DNA from: Paulinella micropora
Lineage: Eukaryota > Cercozoa > Imbricatea > Euglyphida
Reading direction: 5' to 3'
Length of the DNA: 42,464 bases
Assembly (NCBI GenBank): GCA_009731375.1
Contig: BJOX01000227.1
Span: 100,959 to 143,422 of the forward strand
In this document: piece by piece, positions 1 to 41,269 of the stretch
Position numbering within the stretch: the stretch's first letter is position 1
Layout: each line of letters begins with the position of its first letter
The notes under the pieces: generated by a model
What the model saw: the letters and a program-made list of their open reading frames with translations, nothing else
Told to the model about the DNA's origin: nothing
Database searches by the model: none
Program-made: the position numbers and the translations under genes

Positions 1-488
1 TCCCTCCTCTCTCTATATATATACATGCATTTATGTAAGTATGTATGTATGTATGAGTGAGAGTGTGTGTGATCATGTATGGATAATTAAAGTAATAGTG
101 GACATAACTGATGGGAAAGTGTCTAATTAATGTCCAATGACTCGTGGTCCGGTAAACCCCTGTTATTAAATAACTATTTATGAAAGTTAATACAAATACC
201 AAGTAAAAGCTTCGTCTTCCCACTCGTAGGAGTGGCAGTTGAAGTTTCTATTAAAAACTGCAGTGGCATCCTCGTTCCAGTATTGCTTATCATTAACCCT
301 AGGGTTAAATATCCGTACACACCATTAGGAGTGGTAATAAACCAGTCACATCTTTTTTAAAGGACCACTCAAAGTTTTTGAAGTATTTTTTGCGGACGGT
401 AAATTTCAGTCGCTTTGTCACCGTGACAACTGACTGGTTACTAGACCTCAGTTCGAGATATTAACACTAGTTTGGGGGTGAGAAACCC
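1..488. other. Single-copy sequence, no gene seen
   Basis: AT-rich unique sequence beginning with a short (TATG)n. It contains a palindrome TAACCCTAGGGTTA near 296. A 22-bp stretch around ACTCGTGGTCCGG (139) recurs imperfectly near 1545 (ACTCGTGGTTCGG). Confidence 0.5.
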
Positions 489-497
489 TCCGCCCCA

Positions 498-535
<38 letters not shown>

Positions 536-581
536 ATACTACTAAAATAAAAAATAAAAAAAAAAAAAAAAAAAAAAAAAA
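489..581. repeat. (TAC)n and poly-A
   Basis: (CTA)n at about 498-543 followed by a run of about 27 A. Confidence 0.9.
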
Positions 582-648
582 TCGAGTCAAATCTCACACA
601 ACCCAAGCTGCTGAGCAGTTTGGTCAAACCAAACTATCTGACATCACG

Positions 649-783
649 ATGGAGATAGAGGCAGAGTCACAACTTGGTCCTTCATCTAGTGTTGTGAAGA
701 TGGATGTCGACAAGCTGAACGGATCCTCCTGCAAGCACCTCAGACTCATCTGTCTCTATTATTTGCCTAATTGGGCGTGCTAG
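649..783 (+). CDS. Small ORF, 44 codons, doubtful
   Basis: Opens MEIEAESQLGPSSSVVKMDV and ends LICLYYLPNWAC. It has no recognisable domain and converges on the kinase stop at 837. Its composition looks like real protein rather than repeat, so it may be the end of an exon of another gene or a retroelement fragment. Confidence 0.2.
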   Translation: MEIEAESQLGPSSSVVKMDVDKLNGSSCKHLRLICLYYLPNWAC

Positions 784-836
784 TGTTGCTTGGAACAGTA
801 GCTAGTTACATCGGTCTACCGGTCTACGCTGGCTCG

Positions 837-26331
<25,495 letters not shown>

Positions 26332-26369
26332 CTGAAATACAAAGGAAAGAAAATTACTCAATCATGATA

Positions 26370-26591
26370 CATATCCATGTATGTATGTATGTATGTATGT
26401 ATGCATGCATGCATGCATGCATGCATGCATGCATGCATGCATGTATGTATGTATGTATGTATGTATGTATGTATGTATGTATGTATGTATGCATGTATGT
26501 ACGTATGTATGTATGCATGCATGCATGTATGTATGTATGTATGTATGTATGTATGTATGTATTTATGTATGCATGTCTGTATGTACGTATG

Positions 26592-26625
<34 letters not shown>

Positions 26626-27320
26626 TGTACGTATGTATGTATGTATTTATGTATGCATGCATGTATGTATGTATGTATGTATGTATGTATGTATTATGTA
26701 TGCATGCATGCATGTATATATGTATGGATGTATGTATGTATGTATGTATGTATGTATGCATGCATGCATGCATGCATGTATGTGTGTATGTATGTGTGTA
26801 TGTATGTGTGTATGTATGTACGTATGTATGCATGCATGCATGCATGCATGTATGTATGTATGTATGTATGTATGTATGTATGTCTGTATGTATGTCTGTA
26901 TGTATGCATGTATGTATGCATGTATGTATGCACGTATGTATGCATGTATGTTTGCATGTATGTATGAATATATGTATGCATGCATGTATGTATGCATGTA
27001 TGTATGCATGTATGTATGCATGTATGTATGAATGTATGTATGAATGTATGTATGCCATGTATGTGTTGTATGTGTGTGTGTGTGTCTGTGTGTCTGTGTG
27101 TGTGTTTTCATGCATTTACGCCTGTGCATGTATGGGTTATTTCTGTGTGTATTTGTGTATTTGTGTAAGTATGTATGTATGTATGTATGTATGTATGTAT
27201 GTATGTATGTATGTATGTATGCATACATGCATGTATGTATTCATGCACGTTTGTGTATGTGTGTATGTCTGTGTGAATCTGTGTATGTACGTAAGTATGT
27301 ACGTAAGAACAGAACATGTG
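26370..27320. repeat. (GTAT)n with (GCAT)n variants
   Basis: About 950 bp of ATGT/ATGC units upstream of ANK1. No gene seen. Confidence 0.9.
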
Positions 27321-27338
27321 CGTGGGACAGCGAAGAAA

Positions 27339-28090
<752 letters not shown>

Positions 28091-28194
28091 GTATGTATGT
28101 TTGGCTTCCTTGTTCTTCTGTACACACAAATACACTCTTCTTCAGTGCTACCGCGCGCGGGTAGCATCGAAGAATAATGTATTTGTGTGCACAG

Positions 28195-28284
28195 GAGAAT
28201 AAGGAGTGCAAGCTGGAGAAGCTAAACATTTCAAACAACTCGATTGGTGTTGAAGGCGCACGGCACATCGCAAAAGCATTGGAG
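28195..28284 (+). CDS. Leucine-rich repeat exon on the plus strand
   Basis: 30 codons, phase 0-0. Encodes CKLEKLNISNNSIGVEGARH then IAKALE, an RNI/NLR-type LRR repeat. Acceptor GTGTGCACAG|GAG, donor GAG|GTACCTT. No partner exon was found on this strand in the window, so it is an isolated exon or relic. Confidence 0.65.
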
Positions 28285-28288
28285 GTAC

Positions 28289-28363
28289 CTTAAGCATATC
28301 GACGATCGTAGCAGCGCCCTCTGGGCCAATATTATAATCATTGAGTGCAAAGCCGGACAAAAT
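28289..28363 (-). CDS. Leucine-rich repeat exon on the minus strand
   Basis: 25 codons, phase 0-0. Encodes ILSGFALNDYNIGPEGAATI then VDMLK, an LRR of the same type. Acceptor TGCCCCTCAG|ATT, donor AAG|GTACCTC. The frame stays open upstream to 28702 without an ATG, so a longer exon is possible. It could be a 5' exon of the giant gene (phase fits) or a relic. Confidence 0.6.
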
Positions 28364-28783
28364 CTGAGGGGCAGGGCCGGGGTCGGACAGAGACGCAGAG
28401 TGCAAATGGGCGGGAAGGTAGCTCAGCTGCAGAACCACACCCCACCTCGGGGGCAATTTTTTCCAGGGAAAGAGGTGTTGGGCTGTGAGTGTGAGCAGGC
28501 GCTCTTGGTCCAGGGCGTGAGGCACGGTCGGGGAGCGAGTGAGATGCGACGGAACGTCAAAGCTCCAGACCTGTTCCAACAGGCCCGCCTCCTCCAGGGT
28601 TTGGGGCTGTAAGCAGTCAGGCTTGAGAGGCAAGTTGTGCTTGTCTGGTGTATTCAAGCGCTGCGCGAGCAAAGGCCAGGCAGCTCTGAGCCTGGCAATC
28701 AAAACAGCGACACTGCAGTACTAAAAAGCATCTTAACACGCGAAGAGCAACATACCGAGAACGATAGACGAGAAATAGGAGAG

Positions 28784-28843
<60 letters not shown>

Positions 28844-28947
28844 GGGAGAGAGAGAGAGGGAGAGAGAGAGAGGGAGAGAGAGAGGAGAGAGAGAGAGAAG
28901 CATTGTACCAAACAAAAATGTTACAAGCATGCATCAGAGAATAGAGA
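28364..28947. other. Unique sequence and (GA)n between LRR exon and TIR gene stop
   Basis: The minus frame is open from 28702 into the LRR exon without ATG. (GA)n at 28780-28898. A first exon of the downstream gene could hide here, but I cannot fix one. Confidence 0.4.
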
Positions 28948-34140
<5,193 letters not shown>

Positions 34141-34165
34141 AAGCAGTGAGCCTGGTAAACATGCA

Positions 34166-34199
<34 letters not shown>

Positions 34200-34317
34200 C
34201 ATACATATATACATACATATATGCATACATATATACATACATATATACATACATATATACAAACATACATACATACATACATACATACAATCAACTACTA
34301 CCACTACTACTACTACT

Positions 34318-34383
<66 letters not shown>

Positions 34384-34396
34384 TTACTACTTCTAT

Positions 34397-34438
<42 letters not shown>

Positions 34439-34477
34439 TACGACTACTACGACTGCTGCTTCTGCTACTACTACTAC

Positions 34478-34523
<46 letters not shown>

Positions 34524-34646
34524 GCTACTACTACTACTACACTGCTACTACTTCTGCTGCTACTTCTACCACTGCTGTACTTCTGCGTGTTGTTGTTATT
34601 TTGTTGTTGCTGTTGTTGTTGCTGTCGTTGCTGTTGTTGCTGCTGC

Positions 34647-34677
<31 letters not shown>

Positions 34678-34690
34678 ATTGTTGTTATTG
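34141..34690. repeat. Upstream of TIR gene: (CATA)n, (TAC)n, (GTT)n
   Basis: 5' flank of the TIR gene start. (CATA)n 34160-34290, (CTA)n 34300-34560, (TTG)n 34590-34690. No promoter motif can be recognised. Confidence 0.85.
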
Positions 34691-34699
34691 AATTTAATG

Positions 34700-34944
34700 A
34701 ATAGTGAACTAAAGCATGCAAGATGGTGTGTGGCTAACGGCCTTCAGTAATAACTGATGCTTCAAGACAAATATTAATGTCTCGTCATCCCCAGCCGTGT
34801 CGGGACGCCTGAGCCTGCTCATTGTACTATAGGACTCTAGAGCTCAGAAACAAAGATAAAGATGTCGTTGTTGTTGTTGTTGTCGTTGTTGTTGTCGTTG
34901 TTGTTGTCGTTGTTGTTGTCGTTGTTGTTGTCGTTGTTGTTGTC

Positions 34945-34975
<31 letters not shown>

Positions 34976-35105
34976 GTGTTGTTGTTGTTGTTCGATTTAA
35001 TTAATATTTAACTAAATCAAGGGCAAGATGGTGTGTGTAACGGCCTTCAGTAATAACTGCCACTTAAAGAGACGCCAGAGCGCGCTCACTGTACTATAGA
35101 TAACT
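34700..35105. repeat. Two diverged copies of a 110-bp sequence around (GTT)n
   Basis: AAGATGGTGTGTG...AACGGCCTTCAGTAATAACTG occurs at 34719 and 35023. Both are followed by GACGCC and TGTACTATAG. The space between is (TTGTCG/TTG)n at 34866-34990. Confidence 0.8.
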
Positions 35106-35558
35106 ATGGAGGGGCCATAGGAAGAGAACTAGTCTACAAGGAAGGGAGAGAAGGAAGAGAGAGGGAAGATGAAGGGTCTTAGCATATATGGGGATAGCAG
35201 ACACCAACAATTAGTCACAAGCGCTGAAGGCCGAACGAGAGAGCTGTATAGATAACCTTCAGAGCCAGAACTAAAGAGGCGAGGGAATATACCCTAGCAT
35301 TCGCACAAGTGGTGGACGCCCGCCCCATAGTCATCTCCGGTAATCTGCGTTAGCCATTGGTTCAGCTTGTGAACCCAAGGCTGTGAGGCTAGCGCGCAAC
35401 ATGAGACTTGACCGGAATAGCGAGTGGTGGGCCCTATCAACTGACTCTTAAGAAGGAAAGGCTGCGAGAGGAGGAGCACCCCCTAGCACAATAGCTGGTC
35501 CACATAAGACGTCAGGTTGCGTAATGTCCACAGAATAGGAAGAGGCGAGTAAGCAATG

Positions 35559-35560
<2 letters not shown>
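35106..35560. other. Unique sequence, no gene seen
   Basis: GC-moderate unique sequence without a convincing ORF, perhaps part of the retroelement whose ends lie at 35.6-36.8 kb. Confidence 0.4.
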
Positions 35561-35623
<63 letters not shown>

Positions 35624-35701
35624 AGGTATAACTTACTAGCTATACTTTTTACGTGGACGTTCCCTGAGTCCAATTGTAAACATTGTTCTCTCAATCAAAA
35701 C

Positions 35702-35846
35702 GAAGAAGAAGAAGAAGAAGAAGAAGAAGAAGAAGAAGAAGAAGAAGAAGAAGAAGAAGAAGAAGAAGAAGAAGAAGAAGAAGAAGAAGAAGAAGAAGAA
35801 GAAGAAGAAGAAGAAGAAGAAGAAGAAGAAGAAGAAGAAGAAGAAG
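35702..35846. repeat. (GAA)n, about 48 units
   Basis: Uninterrupted GAA array at the 3' end of the first retroelement-like copy. Confidence 0.95.
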
Positions 35847-36029
35847 CCAATTCAAAGTAGCATTTATGAAATATTATTAACTAACCAGGCCCGCAACGCC
35901 GGACTCGAAATATATTATAAAATACCCCCCAGACACTGGTCACTGTCTCCGTCAGCAATTTGCTTTAGGCAATAGCTGTTAGCAGTTCCTCCATGAGTTG
36001 TAATTGTACCAATTCTCAATAAAAGAATC

Positions 36030-36138
36030 TAAGAAGAAGAAGATGATGATGAAGAAGAAGAAGAAGAAGAAGAAGAAGACGAAGAAGAAGAAGAAGAAGA
36101 AGAAGAAGAAGAAGAAGAAGAAGAAGAAGAAGAAGAAG

Positions 36139-36170
<32 letters not shown>

Positions 36171-36209
36171 TATATATTATATATACTTATGTATATATAT
36201 GTATAAATA

Positions 36210-36260
<51 letters not shown>
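36030..36260. repeat. (GAA)n and (AT)n
   Basis: (GAA)n 36048-36168 then (AT)n to 36258. Confidence 0.95.
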
Positions 36261-36262
<2 letters not shown>

Positions 36263-37017
36263 GAGAGAGAGATCCCCTGATCAGCCAACGTACATGGTCA
36301 ACCACGCACAGCCCCAACTTCCTCCTCTCTCTTTCACTTTTTCTCACGAAAAAGAAAAGAGAGGGGGGGCCGCCAGACATAAACTACTACACTTTTACAA
36401 TAACATATATATTCATATCATATTATAATATTATCACTACTGAATATATCTAAACATAAATATTAATATTAATAATATTAATACTAGATATATATAATAC
36501 CGAGCCGCTAAATACAAATTTAATATTTTCCTTTAATACGATCAACTGAATAACTAGGTTTCCACCTTAGATAAAGGTATAACTTACTAGCTATACTTTT
36601 CACGTGGACGTTCCCTGAGCCCGATTGTAAAATTGTTCTCTCAATAAAAGCGAAGAAGAAGAAGAGAAATAACTAGGTTTCCACCTTTGATAAAGGTATG
36701 ACTTACTAGCTATACTTTTCACGTGGACGTTCCCTGAGTCCAATTGTAAAAATTGTTCTCTCAATAAAAGCGAAGAAGAAGAAGAAGAAGAGAGAGAGAG
36801 AGAGAGAGAGAGACGACTACGCTTTTTACAATAACATATATCAAAAACCAAATATGAGAATATCACCGCGCAATATAGTCAAACATAAATATTGGCAGGT
36901 ATACTGCAGTAAACTTACTGTAATATACGTACCAAATTTTGGAAAAGCAAGGACTCCCCACTCTCCCCACTCCCCCCCCCCCCCCCCCCCTCCCCCCCTT
37001 TTTNNNNNNNNNNAACT

Positions 37018-37298
37018 GAAAAGTTTGGAAAGTTGGAAAAGTTGGAAAGTAAGGAACTTGTAAGGTGGCAGAAAGAGAAGTTTTGTTCAGGCCTGACTGC
37101 GCAGAATTCCTAAAATACCCATAGTAGTGCCTTTTTGTAGACCTGTTTTTGTTGCCACAAAATTCAGTAACCAAAACAAAGGTCCTTGATTATTTTGGAA
37201 AAGAATTCCGGCGCCTGTCTAGCCTGTCAACATTGGTCAACGTTCTAGCTTATAGATCTGCAGCTGTCCACCCAGGCTTTTATCTAATGTTTCCCTTT
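37018..37298. other. GGAAAGTTGG units and unique sequence
   Basis: Short GGAAAGTTGG array (37026-37055), then about 240 bp of unique sequence. An open frame (VTKTKVLDYFGKEFRRLSS) is visible but has no recognisable domain. Confidence 0.4.
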
Positions 37299-37299
37299 T

Positions 37300-37484
37300 T
37301 ATATCTGTTTGATTATTTCTGTTTTTCTGTCTTTCTTCCATTTTTTGTTTTTCATTTCTTTTCTTTTCTTTCCTATCTTTCTTTCTTTCTTTCTTTCTTT
37401 TTTAATTTTTCTTACTCTTATTGCTATACTTCCCTTCTTTGTTTCGTTCGTTGTTTCTTACTATCTTATGTCTTTCTTTCTTTC

Positions 37485-37529
<45 letters not shown>

Positions 37530-37771
37530 GCTTTCTTTCTTTCTTTCTTCTTTCTTTCTTTCTTTCTTTCTTTCTTAAGCTTACTTTCTTTCTTAAGCTT
37601 TCTTTCTTTCTTTCTTTCTTTCTTCTTTCTTACTATCTTATGTCTTTCTTTCTTTCGAAGCTCTTTTTTTCTTTCTTTCTTTCTTTCTTTCTATCTTTCT
37701 TCTTTTTTTTAATTTCTTTCTTGCTCTCTTATTTCTATACTTTCTTTCTTTCTTTCTTACTATCTCTCTTA

Positions 37772-37821
<50 letters not shown>

Positions 37822-38600
37822 TCGCTCTCTTATTTCTATACTTTCTTCCTTTGTTTCTTTCTTTGTTTCTTATTGTCTTTTGTCTCTTTTTCTTTTTCTT
37901 TCTTTCTTTCTTTCTTTCTTCTTTTTTTATTCCTTTCTTGCTATCTTATTTCTATTCTTTCTTTCTTTGTTTCTTTCTATACCTTCTTTGTTTGTTTCTT
38001 TCTTTGTTTCTTACTATCTTTCTTATATCTTTCCTTGTACTATTTTTGCTGTCTATCTTTCTATCTTTCTTTCTTTCTTTCCTTCTTTCTTTCTTTCTTT
38101 CTATCTTTCTTTCTTTCTTTCTTTTTCTTGTTCTTTTTCCTTTTATATGTTTCTTTTTTCTTTTTATTTTTATTTCTTTGATGCTGATAATTTTCTTATT
38201 TCTTTTTTCTTTTTCGAACTTTTTTCTTTTTTCAAATTATTTTTTCTTATTTCATTTTCCATTATCTTTTTTTTTCTTTTTTCTTTCTTCTTTATTTTTT
38301 GTTTTTTGTTTTTTCTTTTCTTGTTCTTGTTTCTTTTTGTTTTATTTTTTCGTCTTCTTTTTCTTTTTTTTTTTTTCTTCCGCTTCTTTTTTCTTTTTTC
38401 TTTTTCTTTTTCTATTTTGTTTTTGTTGTTCTTTTTTCTGTTGGATTTTTCTTTTTTTCTTTTTTGTTTTTTTGTTTTTTCTTTTCTCTCTTTTTTTTTG
38501 TTTTTTTTTTTTTTTGTTTTTTTTTGTTTTTTTTTTTTTTGNNNNNNNNNNTTGTTGTGCTTTTTTTTGTTTTTGCTTGTTCTTTTTTGTGTTTCTTTAG
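37300..38600. repeat. Polypyrimidine (CTTT)n block 1
   Basis: 1.3 kb, nearly all C and T on the plus strand, with a gap at 38542-38551. Part of it is duplicated in block 2. Confidence 0.9.
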
Positions 38601-38770
38601 ATTAAGCGTCAGATTAAGTGTTAGAGTAAGTGTTAGAGTAAGTGTTAGGGGTTAGGGTTAAGGTTAAGGTTAGGATTAGGGTTAGTGTTCAGGTAAGAGT
38701 CAGTGTTAGAATAAGTGTTAGATTAGGTGTTAGAGTGAGAGTTAGATTAAGTGTTAGAGTAAGAGTTAGA
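38601..38770. repeat. Degenerate telomere-like hexamer array
   Basis: About 28 units of GTTAGG, GTTAGA and GTTAAG type, including GGGGTTAGGGTTAAGG at 38647. It resembles an old interstitial TTAGGG-type tract. Confidence 0.6.
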
Positions 38771-39450
38771 TTCTTCTTCTTCTTCTTCTTCTTCTTCTTC
38801 TTCTTCTTCTTCTTCTTCTTCTTCTTCTTCTTCTTCTTCTTCTTTGATGAAATCGAAAGCGAAATTGTCGCGAATCGTTTTCAATTCAAACAAAGACTAC
38901 GTTTTGGGTTAGACCTTTCTTGCTCTCTTATTTCTATACTTTCTTTCTTTGTTTCTTACTATCTCTTATATCTTTCTTTCTACTTTTTCTTTCTTTCTTT
39001 CTTTCTTTCTTTCTTTCGCTTTCTTATTTCTATACTTTCTTTCTTTGTTTCTTTCTTTGTTTCTTATTATCTTTTGCCTCTTTTTCTTTCTTTCTTTCTT
39101 TCTTTCATTCATTCATTCTTTCTTTCTTTCTTTCTTTCTTTTTTAATTTCTTTCTTGCTATCTTCTTTCTACACTTTCTTCTTTGTTTCTTTCTATACTT
39201 TCTTTGTTTGTTTCTTTCTTTGTTTCTTACTATCTTTCTTATATCTTTCTTTCTACCATTTTTTCTGTCTATCTTTCTATCTTTCTTTCTTTCTTTCTTT
39301 CTTTTCTTGTTCTTTTTCCTTTTATATGTTTCTTTTTTCTTTTCTATTCATTTTTATTTCTTTGATTCTGATAATTTTCTTTTTCTTTTTTCTTTTTCGA
39401 ATTCTATTTTCTTTTTTCAAATTGTGTTTTCTTACTTCATGAAAGTTTCC
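38771..39450. repeat. (TTC)n and polypyrimidine block 2
   Basis: (TTC)n 38771-38843, about 80 bp unique, then (CTTT)n. From about 39190 to 39430 it is a diverged copy of 38000-38230, sharing CTTGTTCTTTTTCCTTTTAT and following bases. Confidence 0.85.
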
Positions 39451-39477
39451 ATTTTCTTTTTCTTTTTTCTTTTTTCT

Positions 39478-39583
39478 TCCCCAACTTTCCCAACTTTCCC
39501 AACTTTCCCGACTTTCCCAACTTTCCCAACTTTCTCAACTTTCTCAACTTTCCCCACTTTCCTAACTTTATTGAAGGGAGGGG

Positions 39584-39616
<33 letters not shown>

Positions 39617-39648
39617 CAATTTTTCTCACTGGTGGAGGNNNNNNNNNN
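39478..39648. repeat. (CCCAACTTTC)n minisatellite, G-tract, gap
   Basis: About nine 10-bp units 39478-39565, then a G-tract 39588-39614 and 10 N at 39639-39648. The units are the reverse complement of those at 37026-37055. Confidence 0.9.
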
Positions 39649-39927
39649 CCAAATAGATTCCCCGCAGGTCATTTGAAAGTTTCCTCCTTGTTGGAGGCTG
39701 GCAAAACAGTAAAAAATATCAAAAAAGCTACTGTGCAGGAGCTAAAGTCATGGTTAGAGGAGAAGGGGCAAACTCGTAGTGGAAATAAGGATATTCTTAT
39801 TCAGCGAGTGCTTTCTTATCTTGATGATAGTGAGGAAAAGAAATTGCCTAAAGAACGCAAGCGGCCGGCACCACAGAGGCGACGCCGCAAGCGGCGTAGA
39901 GTTGAGCCAGCCGAGGTTGCTCAATAA
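39649..39927 (+). CDS. SAP-domain ORF (5' end lost in gap)
   Basis: Open from the gap to TAA at 39925-39927. LLEAGKTVKNIKKATVQELK leads into SWLEEKGQTRSGNKDILIQR and VLSYL, a SAP domain (L-x-x-x-L-x-x-x-G-x-x-x-x-G-x-K-x-x-L-x-x-R-L), which binds AT-rich DNA. A Lys/Arg-rich tail follows (RKRPAPQRRRRKRRR), a likely nuclear localisation signal. SAP domains occur in chromatin proteins and in some transposon-encoded proteins. The transposase remnant downstream on the same strand favours the latter, but that is inference. The start is missing. Confidence 0.6.
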   Translation, partial: PNRFPAGHLKVSSLLEAGKTVKNIKKATVQELKSWLEEKGQTRSGNKDILIQRVLSYLDDSEEKKLPKERKRPAPQRRRRKRRRVEPAEVAQ

Positions 39928-40174
39928 CTCAGAGACGGAGTCATCCGACGAAGACGCGCCCTTGATTCAGCCTTCTTTGGTAAGAGGTCAAAATCGTAAT
40001 CGGCCGCATTCTGCTGCTCGTGTGCGCGTTCGTCGTGTCTTTGGTAGGGTTTACGGTCTCAGCGATGAAGAAAGAGACGCGGCTGGATTAAGGGCGGATG
40101 GTTGTATATCTGATTTATCAGACTCATCGTCTGAAGGTAGGTTGCCTTCAGCAATTGCAGAGGATACTGACTAG
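39869..40174 (+). CDS. Acidic ORF overlapping the SAP ORF in the +1 frame
   Basis: Reads HHRGDAASGVELSQPRLLNN then SETESSDEDAPLIQ and RVRRVFGRVYGLSDEERDAA, ending AIAEDTD before TAG. Composition is protein-like (acidic patches ESSDEDAP, SDLSDSSSEG). It starts inside the basic tail of the SAP ORF in another frame. Possibly the two are one protein with a frameshift, or an unseen intron joins them. I found no fitting splice pair. Confidence 0.4.
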   Translation, partial: HHRGDAASGVELSQPRLLNNSETESSDEDAPLIQPSLVRGQNRNRPHSAARVRVRRVFGRVYGLSDEERDAAGLRADGCISDLSDSSSEGRLPSAIAEDTD

Positions 40175-40825
40175 TAATTTTGTGAAATCTCTTTGTTCCA
40201 CTTTAAACTTCTTCCTTAACTAGTAATATTATTATATCTTGAATCTTACGCACTGTTTTAATAGTGTTCGTAAGTAACACCGGTAAAGTTAAGTGACTAT
40301 AATAAATCAATTATTAATATTCAAAATTAAATAAAATTTAGTTTTTCCGTGATTATTTAAATGAATTAGGAAGTAAACGCGGCAGGATTTATTTTGTTTC
40401 GACCACGTATGTAGTACTGACTTAGTGAAATTATGAGTGGCAAGTGTCACTAAATTTCAAGTACTGGTGCCACCCGCACAATTGTGCTGTATGATGTAGC
40501 ATAATTTAAATTTGATTTTTTATTAATTTATGATGTGATTCAACTTTAGGCGTTGAAATTACAGTAAAAATCTAGCAAAAAAGTGGCAAATAAGTGGAAA
40601 ATAAACAGTAAAAATATTTGTCACTTTTTTGCTATACTTTTGCTGATCTAGTGATCCTGGCAACTTGAAAAAACATTCAAAATTGATTTTTATTACTTAG
40701 ATATGCTGTTTCAACATGAATAATCAAAATAAGCATGTAAAACTTACCGGAATCTGCCACTATATTTTTAGTAGTTGCCGTGGCAAAAGGTGGCAAAAGG
40801 GACAAGTCCTTTTAGCTGGAGTGGA
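40175..40825. other. AT-rich 3' flank and element end
   Basis: AT-rich sequence without ORF. At 40435-40445 lies GAGTGGCAAGT, the left inverted repeat of the possible transposon. Repeated GTGGCAAA units occur near 40579-40600 and 40780-40800. Confidence 0.5.
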
Positions 40826-40827
40826 TG

Positions 40828-41093
40828 TTATACCCCTGTCATACCCCACCTCTCATACCCTTCTCATACCCCTGCCATACCCCTCTCATACCCCTCTCAT
40901 ACCCCCCTCATACTCCAGCTCTCATACCCCTCTTATACCCCTCTCATACCCCACCTCTCATACCCCTGTCATACCCCTGTCATACCCCTGTCATACCCCA
41001 CCTCTCATACCTCTCTCATACCCTTCTCATACCCCACTTCTCAAACCCCACTCATACCCCACTTCTCATACCCCTCTCATACCCCTCATACTC

Positions 41094-41097
<4 letters not shown>
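40828..41097 (+). repeat. (CTCATACCCC)n minisatellite, left
   Basis: About 25 units of 9-13 bp with core CATACCCC. It is followed by (CT)n at 41098-41170 and a T-tract. Confidence 0.9.
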
Positions 41098-41154
<57 letters not shown>

Positions 41155-41269
41155 TTGCCTCTCTCTTTGCCTCGCTCAAAAAGTTACAAGTAATAATTTT
41201 TTTTTTTTTTTTTTTTTACTTTTTACTTAAAAAAATATTCATATTACAATTAAAAATTGTATGTAGGAT

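Larger units (their letters stand above)
35622..36790. mobile_element. LTR-like or SINE-like repeat family with AATAAA and (GAA)n
   Basis: Three copies of a sequence of about 90 bp starting GGTATAACTTACTAGCTATA, through CACGTGGACGTTCCCTGAG (TACGTGGACG in the first), to TCTCAATAAAAGCGAAGAAG or close variants: 35624-35710, 36575-36660 and 36691-36790. Each runs into (GAA)n. A fourth end (36014-36030) also has TCTCAATAAAAG and follows a TATAAAATA box at 35914. AATAAA suggests retroelement or LTR ends. No internal coding region is visible. Confidence 0.5.

Noticed and set aside
296-311. TAACCCTAGGGTTA as a telomere seed
   Set aside because: A single short palindrome without repeat context.
37149-37300. 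Frame VTKTKVLDYFGKEFRRLSS as a gene
   Set aside because: Looks protein-like for about 50 residues but then runs into (CTTT)n. No domain, start or splice evidence, so only noted in the repeat region.
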